A stretch of 64,000 nucleotides of DNA from positions 434,001-498,000 of the forward strand of contig NZ_JAPEPJ010000002.1 in the NCBI RefSeq assembly GCF_026340255.1. The letters run 5' to 3'. The notes beneath the pieces were generated by a model. That model did not search any database, was not told the origin of the DNA, and saw only the letters and a program-made list of their open reading frames with translations. The position numbers and the translations under genes are program-made. The stretch comes from Streptomyces sp. NBC_01408 (GTDB lineage: Bacteria > Actinomycetota > Actinomycetes > Streptomycetales > Streptomycetaceae). Of this stretch, positions 1 to 7,731 are shown piece by piece; position 1 is the stretch's first letter, and every line of letters begins with the position of its first letter.

Positions 1-83
1 CCGTAGTGGTCACGGTTCTGCTTACCGTTGCGACGGAGGAGCTGGTACGGGCCGCGATGCGGCACCGGCTGCGCGTCGCCTGA
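1..83 (+). CDS. 3' end of an unidentified gene
   Basis: An open frame enters from the left edge and stops at the TGA at 81-83, giving a 26-residue C-terminal tail that ends HRLRVA. It is followed at once by a strong hairpin terminator, which supports a real gene ending here. Too little is visible to assign a family. It could be the end of another restriction or defence gene, given what follows, but nothing in the tail shows that. Confidence 0.4.
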   Translation, partial: VVVTVLLTVATEELVRAAMRHRLRVA

Positions 84-92
84 CCATGTGAC

Positions 93-138
93 GTGTGTGG
101 TGGGGCGCCGTGCTCACGTACGGCGCCCCACCACACAC
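93..138 (+). terminator. Long perfect hairpin terminator
   Basis: Arms 93-110 and 121-138 are perfect 18-bp inverted repeats around a 10-nt loop. There is no T-run, as is usual in Streptomyces. It lies between the stop of the partial upstream gene (81-83) and the hsdS-like start (187), so it insulates the restriction genes from upstream transcription. Confidence 0.75.
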
Positions 139-186
139 CACCCCGAACACGGAACCACAGGAGCGAGGGAAAGGAGGTGAGGTGTC

Positions 187-819
187 GTGCCGCAAGGCAA
201 CGCACCCACGGCCCAAGGTAATCGGATTCCGCTCGGCGTCCTCTGCGAGGTGGCTGCCGGCCCGTCCGGGTCGCTGCTGGACCGCCTGCACGACGGCCCC
301 GACGGCGTGCCCGTGATCTCACCACCGGACCTCGCCGGAGACCACAGGGTGGACAGCCGCAGGGTGCGACGGGTGCCGCAGAGCGAGGCGGACAGGCTGG
401 GCCGGTTCGCCGTGCGGGAGGGCGACGTGCTCGTCGTGCGGCAAGGGGCACTCGGGAGGCTGGCGCTCATCGAGCAGGCTCAGTCCGGATGGCTCTACGG
501 ATCGTCCTGCCTGCGCATCAGGCCCCTGCCCGGTGGCATCCTGCCCGCGTTCCTGGCGGCCTACCTGTCGCATCCGCCGGTGCAGAGGGCCATGCTGGGC
601 CAGGCCCTCCCCGGTACGGTGCCCGCACTCAACTCGGCGTTGCTCAGGGAGCTGCCGGTCACCGTGCCGCCCATGGACCGGCAGTACGCCGTCGTCGAGG
701 CCCTCGCAGACGTTGCCGACCAGATCAGGATCCAGCGGCAGATGGCCGAGCGGCTGGAGGCACTGCGGCCGGCCATCTTCAGGGAACTGCTCCAAGGGAC
801 GAGGGACACATGGCGCTGA
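187..819 (+). CDS. hsdS: Half-size type I restriction specificity-like protein (single TRD)
   Basis: 210 residues. It resembles one target-recognition half of a type I HsdS: an N-terminal TRD (about 1-150, with a YGSSCLRIRP strand and a PAFLAAYLSH helix) and then a C-terminal helix (about 165-205, QIRIQRQMAERLEALRPAIF) like the conserved spacer helices that pack against HsdM. Full HsdS has two such halves (about 400 residues), so this one would have to dimerise or act as a half-subunit. The GTG start at 187 follows a near-perfect AAAGGAGGTGA ribosome site at 170-180. Its 3' end overlaps hsdM by 10 nt, implying coupled translation. HsdS before HsdM, with no HsdR nearby, is an unusual arrangement. 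Family call is fairly sure; subunit stoichiometry is inference. Confidence 0.7.
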   Translation: MPQGNAPTAQGNRIPLGVLCEVAAGPSGSLLDRLHDGPDGVPVISPPDLAGDHRVDSRRVRRVPQSEADRLGRFAVREGDVLVVRQGALGRLALIEQAQSGWLYGSSCLRIRPLPGGILPAFLAAYLSHPPVQRAMLGQALPGTVPALNSALLRELPVTVPPMDRQYAVVEALADVADQIRIQRQMAERLEALRPAIFRELLQGTRDTWR

Positions 820-2810
820 TGACCGTCGGACGACTGACGGAGGAACTCTTCAGGGCAGCTGACATCCTGCGCGGTCGGATGGACGCGTCGGAGTACCGCG
901 ACATCCTTTTCGGAATGCTGCTGCTCAAACGTGCTTCCGACCAGCCCGGCATCCTCAACGTGCCCGATCGATCGCGCTGGCGGCACATTGTCGATTCCGG
1001 GTCCGAGGAGCCAGGAGAGGTGCTCAACCAAGCGCTGTCGGCGCTGGAGCAGAACAACCCGGACGGACTCGACGGAGTCTTGGGAGCCCTCGACTTCAAC
1101 AGGGGGCTGGGGCGCGCCCAGCTGAAGGCGCTGATCGATCACTTCGACCGTATTCCTCTGGGTGACGACGATCTGGAGTTCAGCGATGTGGTCGGCCGGG
1201 CCTACGACCACACGCTGGGCTGGCTCGCCGACGCAGCAGGCAAGAAGGGGGGCGAGTTCTACACGCCTCGTTCCGTGGTCCAGCTGATGGTGGAGCTGGT
1301 GCGTCCGGAACCGGGGCAGTCGGTCTACGATCCCTTCACCGGCTCCGGCGGCATGCTCGTCCAGGCCAAGGAGTACGTCGACGAGTACGACCGGGACGCC
1401 GTCGGCCTCGGCCTCTTCGGGCAGGAACTGAACGTCGAGACGTGCTCCATCGCCCGGCTGAACCTATTGCTGCACAACGTGACGGACGGCTCGGTGCTCT
1501 GTGGTGACACCCTGGCCGATCCGCTCCACCTGCAAGGTGACGGCCGGCTCAGACGCTTCGACCGGGTGCTGACCAACGCTCCGTTCTCGATGAACTACAC
1601 GGAGAAGGAGATCAAGCACCCGGAACGGATGCGATACGGCTGGACTCCCGCACAGGGGAAGAAGGCTGATCTGATGAACGTCCAGCACGTACTCGCCGTG
1701 CTACGCCCGGACGGGATCGGAGCCGTCGTAACCCCGCACGGTGTGCTGTTCCGGGGAGGCTCCGAAGCGGAGATCCGGCGGGGCATCGTCGAAGAAGACC
1801 GACTCGAAGCAGTGATCGGTATCGGGCCGAACGTATTCCACGGCACAGCCATCCCGGCCTGCATCCTCGTGCTGCGTGGCAGTGACGGAACGCCGGTGGG
1901 AGAACGCGGCACCGTGCTGTTCATCAATGCCGAGCGCGAAGTGGTCACCGGCAGGTCGCTGAACCGCCTGGAGCCGGAGAACATCGAGAAGATCGTGAGT
2001 GCCTTCCGGGAGAGGGCTGACATCGACGGCTTCTCCCGCGTGGTCACGCTGCAGGAGATCGCGGAGAACGATTTCAACCTCAACATCCCACGCTACGTAA
2101 ACGCCGGTCCGCCGAAAGAGCCGTTGCTGGACGTCCGCGCGGCGCTGTTCGGCGGTGTCCCCAGACACGAGGTGGAGGCGGAGGAGCCGAGGTTCCATTC
2201 CTTCGGCATCGACCTCGCGGACCTCTTCCAGCCAAGGAACTTGGACTATTTTAGCTTCCCGGCCGAAGGCTGCGAAGCGACGGCCGCCCGCATCCCGGAT
2301 CTCGCGACCACCCAGGAGCGCAGGTTCATCGACCAGTGCTGCCGGTGGTGGGCGGGCGCGGGAGCGCAGATCGCCGAACTCGCGGGCGCGAAACAGCTGT
2401 TCATGTCACGCTCCCACCTCATGACTTCCTTCCGTGAGGAACTCCTGCCATTGGAGATCCTGGACCGGTACCAGTTGACCGGAGTCTTCGCGGCATGGTG
2501 GTCCGACCGGCAGGACGACCTCAGAAGCCTGGAACACCGCGGCTTCCCCGGAGTGATCGACCGATGGGCGGCGGCAGACGGCGAGCTCTCCCGGCACAGC
2601 GGCCCGGCGCGTGAACGAGTACTCGAAGTCCTCGGTGACGATCTCTGCTCACGCGTCACGGGACGCGTCGCTGCGCAGCGGCAGGGGCTGGTCGCGCTCT
2701 ACCGTTCGTGGGGCGACCGGTACGAGACCTCGTTCGCAGACCTGGAGCAGCAGAGTCAGGCAGCGACAGAACGGCTCCGATCCCGCCTCCGGGGGCTCGG
2801 CTACCGCTGA
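810..2810 (+). CDS. hsdM: Type I restriction-modification DNA methyltransferase subunit
   Basis: 666 residues. It should methylate adenine N6 in DNA using S-adenosylmethionine, together with the upstream specificity-like protein. An N-terminal helical HsdM_N domain (about 1-130) is followed by the N6_Mtase domain: SAM motif I as DPFTGSGGM near residue 173 and catalytic motif IV near residue 255. Motif IV reads NAPF instead of the usual NPPF/NPPY. A long C-terminal extension (about 460-666) ends in a helical region, as in many actinobacterial HsdM. The ATG at 810 follows GGGACGAGGGA; a second in-frame ATG at 819 would also fit. No hsdR follows, so this may be an orphan modification unit, or it may work with the adjoining helicase. 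Confidence 0.85.
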   Translation: MALMTVGRLTEELFRAADILRGRMDASEYRDILFGMLLLKRASDQPGILNVPDRSRWRHIVDSGSEEPGEVLNQALSALEQNNPDGLDGVLGALDFNRGLGRAQLKALIDHFDRIPLGDDDLEFSDVVGRAYDHTLGWLADAAGKKGGEFYTPRSVVQLMVELVRPEPGQSVYDPFTGSGGMLVQAKEYVDEYDRDAVGLGLFGQELNVETCSIARLNLLLHNVTDGSVLCGDTLADPLHLQGDGRLRRFDRVLTNAPFSMNYTEKEIKHPERMRYGWTPAQGKKADLMNVQHVLAVLRPDGIGAVVTPHGVLFRGGSEAEIRRGIVEEDRLEAVIGIGPNVFHGTAIPACILVLRGSDGTPVGERGTVLFINAEREVVTGRSLNRLEPENIEKIVSAFRERADIDGFSRVVTLQEIAENDFNLNIPRYVNAGPPKEPLLDVRAALFGGVPRHEVEAEEPRFHSFGIDLADLFQPRNLDYFSFPAEGCEATAARIPDLATTQERRFIDQCCRWWAGAGAQIAELAGAKQLFMSRSHLMTSFREELLPLEILDRYQLTGVFAAWWSDRQDDLRSLEHRGFPGVIDRWAAADGELSRHSGPARERVLEVLGDDLCSRVTGRVAAQRQGLVALYRSWGDRYETSFADLEQQSQAATERLRSRLRGLGYR

Positions 2811-2931
2811 CAGCCCATGCAGGTGCCGGGCCCATCGAGGTCGCCGGAGCGGACCGTGCCCGCACCGGCCAGCGGGCCGGAGGGCCGGTGCCCCGGCCCA
2901 CCGGCCGTCCCCCGTTGTCGTGTCTCGGGTG

Positions 2932-3036
2932 TCAGCCCGGCAGGCGGGCGATGTGTGAGGCCAGCTTCTCCGGCGTGGGGTGCGCGAAGAGACTCGTGTC
3001 CTGCCGTAGCCCCAGTCCTGTCGGCGCTGGTAGCCC
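2932..3036 (-). pseudogene. Relic of a polyketide/peptide synthase carrier-protein C-terminus
   Basis: On the minus strand the last 34 codons before the stop at 2932 read as the end of a phosphopantetheine carrier domain: a helix like GLPAPTGLGLRQ followed by DTSLFAHPTPEKLASHI. This matches the usual ATGLRLPATLVFDHPTPEAL pattern of type I PKS acyl carrier proteins. Upstream codons show no carrier-domain DSL motif, so only the C-terminal third survives. It sits in the 474-bp gap between hsdM and the helicase gene, which otherwise holds only GC-rich short inverted repeats. Confidence 0.55.
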
Positions 3037-3284
3037 TCGCGTCAGGCAAGCACGCACCGACCCTGACTGCTCCCGACAGTCGGGGCCCACAGAAGTTCCA
3101 CCACGCCCCTGGCGCCTTCCCGCCCGGGCCCGAGTCGGCCGAACCGGCCCGGTGTCCTTGGGCGTTCCGGCGCCGCAGGCCCCGCTGATCGGGACTCGGC
3201 CCGCTGACGGTCCGGTAGATTCGGCGACACGGCTGATCTTCAGGGGAGCGGCAGAATGCCGCGCGTGCGACACGGGGGCAGTGG

Positions 3285-6200
3285 GTGCGGAACGGACACG
3301 CGCAGGACCGTCGACGGCAGGCCCTGCTGGAATGCTGGCGCGCGATCGAGCTGTTCAGCCCGCCGACCATCCCGGCGCTACCCCGCCGACGCCCCGCCGC
3401 CCGTTCCGGGCCGAGGGACGAGTACGTTACCGACCTGAGCCCGGAGCCGGGCCGGGTACCACCGCTCCTGCCGTGGGCTCCGGACCATCCGGAGACGGGG
3501 GCACGGCGGGCACCGTACAGCCGCATGTGGCGGCACGAGGTCTACTGCGGGGTCTTCGACCTGGAGCTGCTCCGCCAGGCGATGATCGCGGTACTGCCCG
3601 CGGGGACCGATCCCGACCCCGGCGTTCCGCAGACCGAGCTGGTGCTGTCGGGCCAGAGCGCGATGTTCGCGCTGGTCCTGGACGACGATGGCCGACCGCT
3701 CGAGGACACGTCCGTGATCTCCGCGTGCGCCTGGGCGACCGGCCGCCTCTTCGATCCGGGGCCGTCCGCACCTGGGTGGCTGGACGGATTCGAGGAGCTC
3801 GACGACGCGTTCGGCGGGGCGATCGACGAGCTCACGGCCACCGCGATCCCTTACGGCCCCACCGCACCGGCCGCCGGAACGGCGTACGAGCGGTGGCCCG
3901 GCTCCGAGGGTGCGGCGGGAGCGCCGGGCGCGGCCGGCGGCTGGCAACGGCTGCTCGCCGAGATCCTGGGCGGCGCTGCCGTCGGGGCGGTCGGGGCCCT
4001 GTTCGGCGAGGTCGCCGGCGCCGCGCTGCAGGGCGCGGCGGAACCCCTGGTTCGCCGCGCCGCGGACTGGGTCGCGGCCCGCCGCCCCGCCGAGGAGCAG
4101 GTGGAGTCCGGGCGGCCGGACGGCACCGGGGGTGTTCCCGAGGGGGCGTCGACCGACGGTCCTGACACGTCGGCGGAGTACGGGGCCGGCGCCGGTCCCC
4201 GTGCGCTCGGGTTCGCCGATCTGGTCGCCCTGACCGCGCAGATCGCCGACCTGTGCGGGGTTCAGGACCACCTGCGGCCGCAGGTGGTCCGGGTGCGCAG
4301 CAGGCTGGTCCCCCGGCCGCGGGACCCGCAGGCGAAGGTCGCCGCCGCCGCGCCGTTCTTGAACAGTCTATTTCCCCCTGATCTGGCCCGGGTGTCCGCG
4401 GCCGTCGGGAAGGGGATCGGCCCGGCGCTGGAGGCGTACCTGACCGAGCTCGACGCCGTCGACGTGGGGGCGCGGACCGACGTGCGCCGGGAGCGCGGGG
4501 TCGTCCTGGAAGGGGTGGCTCCGGACCTGGTTCCGGCCGGCCGCTGGCCCGCACCGGCTCGGTTCCCGCTCGCGCTGAGCCAGCAGTTCGCGGTCGACCG
4601 CATGCTCGCCGACCGAGCGGGAACCGAGGGCGGGATGTTCTCCGTGAACGGCCCGCCGGGCACGGGCAAGACCACGATGCTGCGCGACCTGGTCGCCGCC
4701 CTGGTCGTCGAGCGGGCGGCGGTGCTGGCCACGTTCGACCGGCCCGGGAAGGCGTTCACCGGTCCGGCGTGGCGGGGCAAGGACCGCCAGGGCAGGCACG
4801 CCCGCTTCGTGTCGCGGCTCGACCCGCGGCTGACCGGGTTCGAGATCGTGGTCACCTCGTCCAACAACGGCGCCGTGGAGAACATCACCGCCGAGCTGCC
4901 CGGCATCGGTGCGCTCGGCGAGCGCTGGCAAGCAGGCACCGACCACTTCTCCGACCTCGCCTCCGCGCTCCTCGGCGGGCCGGCCTGGGGTCTGGTCGCG
5001 GCGGTGCTCGGCAACAAGGCCAACCGCAAGGAGTTCGGGGACCGGTTCTGGTGGGGGCGGCTGCCGGAGAAGGAGACCGACGCCCGCAAGGCCGCGGAGC
5101 TACCGCCGCTGCGCGGCATGCGGGAGGTCCTGAGCGACTGGATCCCGCCCAAGCCACAGCCCGGTGGCCGTGGTCCCGTCACCCCGGCGGACCAGGTTGC
5201 CGCGGCCGCCGGGCCCGCCTGGCCCGTGCCGTCGTGGACTGACGCCGTCGCCGCGTTTCGTACCGCCCAGGCCGAGGTCGAGCGGCTGCGCGCCGGGCGC
5301 GCCCGGCTGGCCGGGGCCCTGGCCGCCGTCGAGTCCCCCTCGGCCGGGCAGCGGATCGCGGACCTGGAAGCCGCCGTGTCCCGGGCCGACCAGCAGATCG
5401 CCGCCGCCGAAGCGGTCCTGGACCGGGCCACCGCCGCCACTGCCGGCGCCCGGACCGCCACCGCGGCGGCCGAGGCCGGACACCGAACGGCCTCCGAGCA
5501 CGTACCGCGGGCCCGCCAGGAGCTGGCCACCGCCCGCGCGGACCTGTCGGCCGCCCGTGAACTGGCCGCGCACCACCGCGAGTACGTGACTGTCCTCACC
5601 GCCCGCCACGTCACGCCCCCGGCCGTCGAGCAGGGCCTGCGAGGCGGGCTGCGCCGCCTGCTGCAGAGCACGGCCGACCGGCAGGCCGCCGAACGGCAGC
5701 AGGAGCACACTCAGGCCGAGATCGCGTACCTGCTCGTCCAACAGCGCGCCGCGCTTGAGGACTCCCTGGAGCAGGTCGCCGCAGCCGTGCGCACCGAATC
5801 CCTGGCCGCCAGTCGGCACGCCCGGTCCGGCAGCGCCGTCGACGAGGCAGCCACCGGCCTCACCGCCGCCCTCGCCTACGAACGGGCCGCGAGCGCACGG
5901 GAGTCCGCGGCAGCCACCTCCCTCCGGCAGGCCCGACAGATCACCGACTCGTCCCGCCGCGACCTGCGGGGCGCCGTGGCCGAACTCGACGGCCGCCACC
6001 GCGAACTGCGGGAGGCGGCCCGGACGCTGCCGTCCCTGCCGCTCGGCTGGGCTCACCTCGACGAAGCCGACCAGGAACTCGGCTCGCCCTGGTCCGACGA
6101 GGCGTGGTCCACCGCGCGCAGCGACCTGTTCCTGCGCGCCCTCGACCTGCACCGCGCCTTCGTCGCCGGGGCCGCGAAGAACGTCCGCGGCAACCTCCAG

Positions 6201-7250
6201 GTCCTCATGGAGCTGATGGCCGGGACCAACGGGCCCGTCCCCGACGAGGAGGTCGCGCACGCCTGGCAGACCCTGTTCCTCCTCGTGCCCGTCGTCTCCA
6301 CCACCTTCTCCTCCGTCGGGAGCATGTTCGCCCGCCTCGGCCGGGAGTCCATCGGCTGGGTCCTCGTCGACGAGGCCGGGCAGGCCACCCCGCAGGCCGC
6401 CGCCGGCGCGCTGTGGCGCGCCCGCAGGGCCGTTCTGGTCGGCGATCCGCTCCAGCTCGAACCCGTCGTCACCATGCCCGAGGCCCTCCAGCGCCGACTG
6501 CTGCGCGCCTACGGCGTCGACGAGCACTGGCTGCCGTCGGCCACCTCGGCCCAGGCCGTCGCCGACCGGACCAACCGCTACGGCACCTACCTGCCGGCCC
6601 CGGACACCGGCGACGAGCACGTCTGGGTGGGCTCGCCGCTGCGCGTGCACCGCCGTTGCGAAGAGCCGATGTTCACGGTCAGCAACGAGGTCGCGTACGG
6701 CGGCCTCATGGTCCACGGCACCGAACACAAGGCGTTCCCCGATGCGGCACGGGACGGCCTGTTACCCAGCCGCTGGCTCAACACCGACGACCCGTCCCGC
6801 CCGTCCGATGCGCCGTGGGGCGAACGCGATCGCCGAGCCTTCGAGTTCGTCCTCGACCACTTGCACCGGCACGGCGTCGCCGTCGAGCGCGTGCGCGTCA
6901 TCGCCCCCTTCCGGGCCCTCGTCGCCGAATGCCAGAAGATCTGCCGCAGCCGTGACGGCTGGACGTCCAAACTGATCGAGGAGCGCTGCGCCACCGTCCA
7001 CCGGGCCCAGGGCAAGGAAGCCGACGTCGTCGTCCTCGTGCTCGGCGGCGGTCGGCAAGGCGCCCGCGACTGGGCGGCCCGCACCCCGCACCTGCTCAAC
7101 GTCGCCGCGAGCCGCGCCAAACGCCGCCTCTACGTCATCGGCGAGCGCAGCCTGTGGGCCCCGCTCCCGCACTTCGACGTCCTCGCCTCCGAGCTGACGG
7201 AGTTCCACCACCTCCGCGACCGCGCCACCTGGCCGCCGGACACCGAGTAA
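3285..7250 (+). CDS. Large superfamily 1 (DNA2/UPF1-like) helicase with coiled-coil insert
   Basis: 1321 residues. Walker A is NGPPGTGKTT near residue 455. The Walker B/motif II is DEAGQATPQ near 1027, followed by GDPLQLEP (motif III). The motif VI-type arginine segment ASRAKRRLYV lies near 1272. These mark an SF1 DNA/RNA helicase of the DNA2/UPF1 type. Residues about 655-915 are Ala/Glu/Arg-rich and predicted coiled coil, inserted between the helicase motifs. The N-terminal 400 residues hold a domain I do not recognise, plus a Gly/Ala-rich stretch (about 205-260). The GTG start at 3285 lacks a strong ribosome site, so the start is uncertain. It lies 474 bp downstream of hsdM on the same strand, so a defence role alongside it is plausible but inferred. 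Confidence 0.8.
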   Translation: MRNGHAQDRRRQALLECWRAIELFSPPTIPALPRRRPAARSGPRDEYVTDLSPEPGRVPPLLPWAPDHPETGARRAPYSRMWRHEVYCGVFDLELLRQAMIAVLPAGTDPDPGVPQTELVLSGQSAMFALVLDDDGRPLEDTSVISACAWATGRLFDPGPSAPGWLDGFEELDDAFGGAIDELTATAIPYGPTAPAAGTAYERWPGSEGAAGAPGAAGGWQRLLAEILGGAAVGAVGALFGEVAGAALQGAAEPLVRRAADWVAARRPAEEQVESGRPDGTGGVPEGASTDGPDTSAEYGAGAGPRALGFADLVALTAQIADLCGVQDHLRPQVVRVRSRLVPRPRDPQAKVAAAAPFLNSLFPPDLARVSAAVGKGIGPALEAYLTELDAVDVGARTDVRRERGVVLEGVAPDLVPAGRWPAPARFPLALSQQFAVDRMLADRAGTEGGMFSVNGPPGTGKTTMLRDLVAALVVERAAVLATFDRPGKAFTGPAWRGKDRQGRHARFVSRLDPRLTGFEIVVTSSNNGAVENITAELPGIGALGERWQAGTDHFSDLASALLGGPAWGLVAAVLGNKANRKEFGDRFWWGRLPEKETDARKAAELPPLRGMREVLSDWIPPKPQPGGRGPVTPADQVAAAAGPAWPVPSWTDAVAAFRTAQAEVERLRAGRARLAGALAAVESPSAGQRIADLEAAVSRADQQIAAAEAVLDRATAATAGARTATAAAEAGHRTASEHVPRARQELATARADLSAARELAAHHREYVTVLTARHVTPPAVEQGLRGGLRRLLQSTADRQAAERQQEHTQAEIAYLLVQQRAALEDSLEQVAAAVRTESLAASRHARSGSAVDEAATGLTAALAYERAASARESAAATSLRQARQITDSSRRDLRGAVAELDGRHRELREAARTLPSLPLGWAHLDEADQELGSPWSDEAWSTARSDLFLRALDLHRAFVAGAAKNVRGNLQVLMELMAGTNGPVPDEEVAHAWQTLFLLVPVVSTTFSSVGSMFARLGRESIGWVLVDEAGQATPQAAAGALWRARRAVLVGDPLQLEPVVTMPEALQRRLLRAYGVDEHWLPSATSAQAVADRTNRYGTYLPAPDTGDEHVWVGSPLRVHRRCEEPMFTVSNEVAYGGLMVHGTEHKAFPDAARDGLLPSRWLNTDDPSRPSDAPWGERDRRAFEFVLDHLHRHGVAVERVRVIAPFRALVAECQKICRSRDGWTSKLIEERCATVHRAQGKEADVVVLVLGGGRQGARDWAARTPHLLNVAASRAKRRLYVIGERSLWAPLPHFDVLASELTEFHHLRDRATWPPDTE

Positions 7251-7402
7251 CCGCCGACGAAACGGCAGAGCGGAGGGCTATACGCCCGTCACGACACGAC
7301 GCCACAAGCTGCCACCCGAGCCCATGGCGCTGTCGCGCCCGAGACGGCCTCGCGAGTGAGGTCATTGACGCCTCGGGAACGCGGCGCGGCCTGCCTTACA
7401 GT

Positions 7403-7489
7403 CTCGACCACAAGGTCGTCGACGGCTTCATCCGGGCCATGGAGCGCAACGGCGCCGGCCTGGCCACCCAGTCCAACGCCTTCGACAAG
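7403..7489 (+). pseudogene. Short relic of a tyrosine-recombinase integrase
   Basis: Twenty-nine codons, beginning LDHKVVDGFIRAMERNG, align with residues of the truncated integrase at 18457-19212 (DHKVVDGFIRTMERDG) with only a few changes. The nucleotide match is also high. This piece belongs to the N-terminal SAM-like DNA-binding domain of phage-type integrases. The remaining 480 bp between the helicase gene and the Hsp70 gene show no other gene I can support; a short coding-like stretch near 7573-7700 was not identified. Confidence 0.75.
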
Positions 7490-7731
7490 GTCATCGGCGG
7501 CGCACGAAGCAGGCTTTCCACGCCCCTCTTCGTTCACGCCCTTGCGAGTGCACCGACACCAATTTATTAGGCACGGACCTGTACGACGCGGCCGTCACGG
7601 CAGCACGGATCGCCGACCCACACCCCGCACTCACCGACGCCTCGGCCCACCTCCTGGTCATCGCCAACGCCGCCCCGGCAGAGCCCGGACCGGCAGGTAA
7701 CTCACGCAGCATCAACATGGCCGGGTGTCCC

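Noticed and set aside
187..7250. BREX or DISARM system
   Set aside because: No PglZ, BrxC/L, DrmA/B or phospholipase-D type gene is seen; only a HsdM-type methylase, a half-S and an SF1 helicase.
7573..7710. Coding-like stretch reading GTDLYDAAVTAARIADP
   Set aside because: Only about 45 codons with no start or recognised family; could be a fragment but evidence is too thin.
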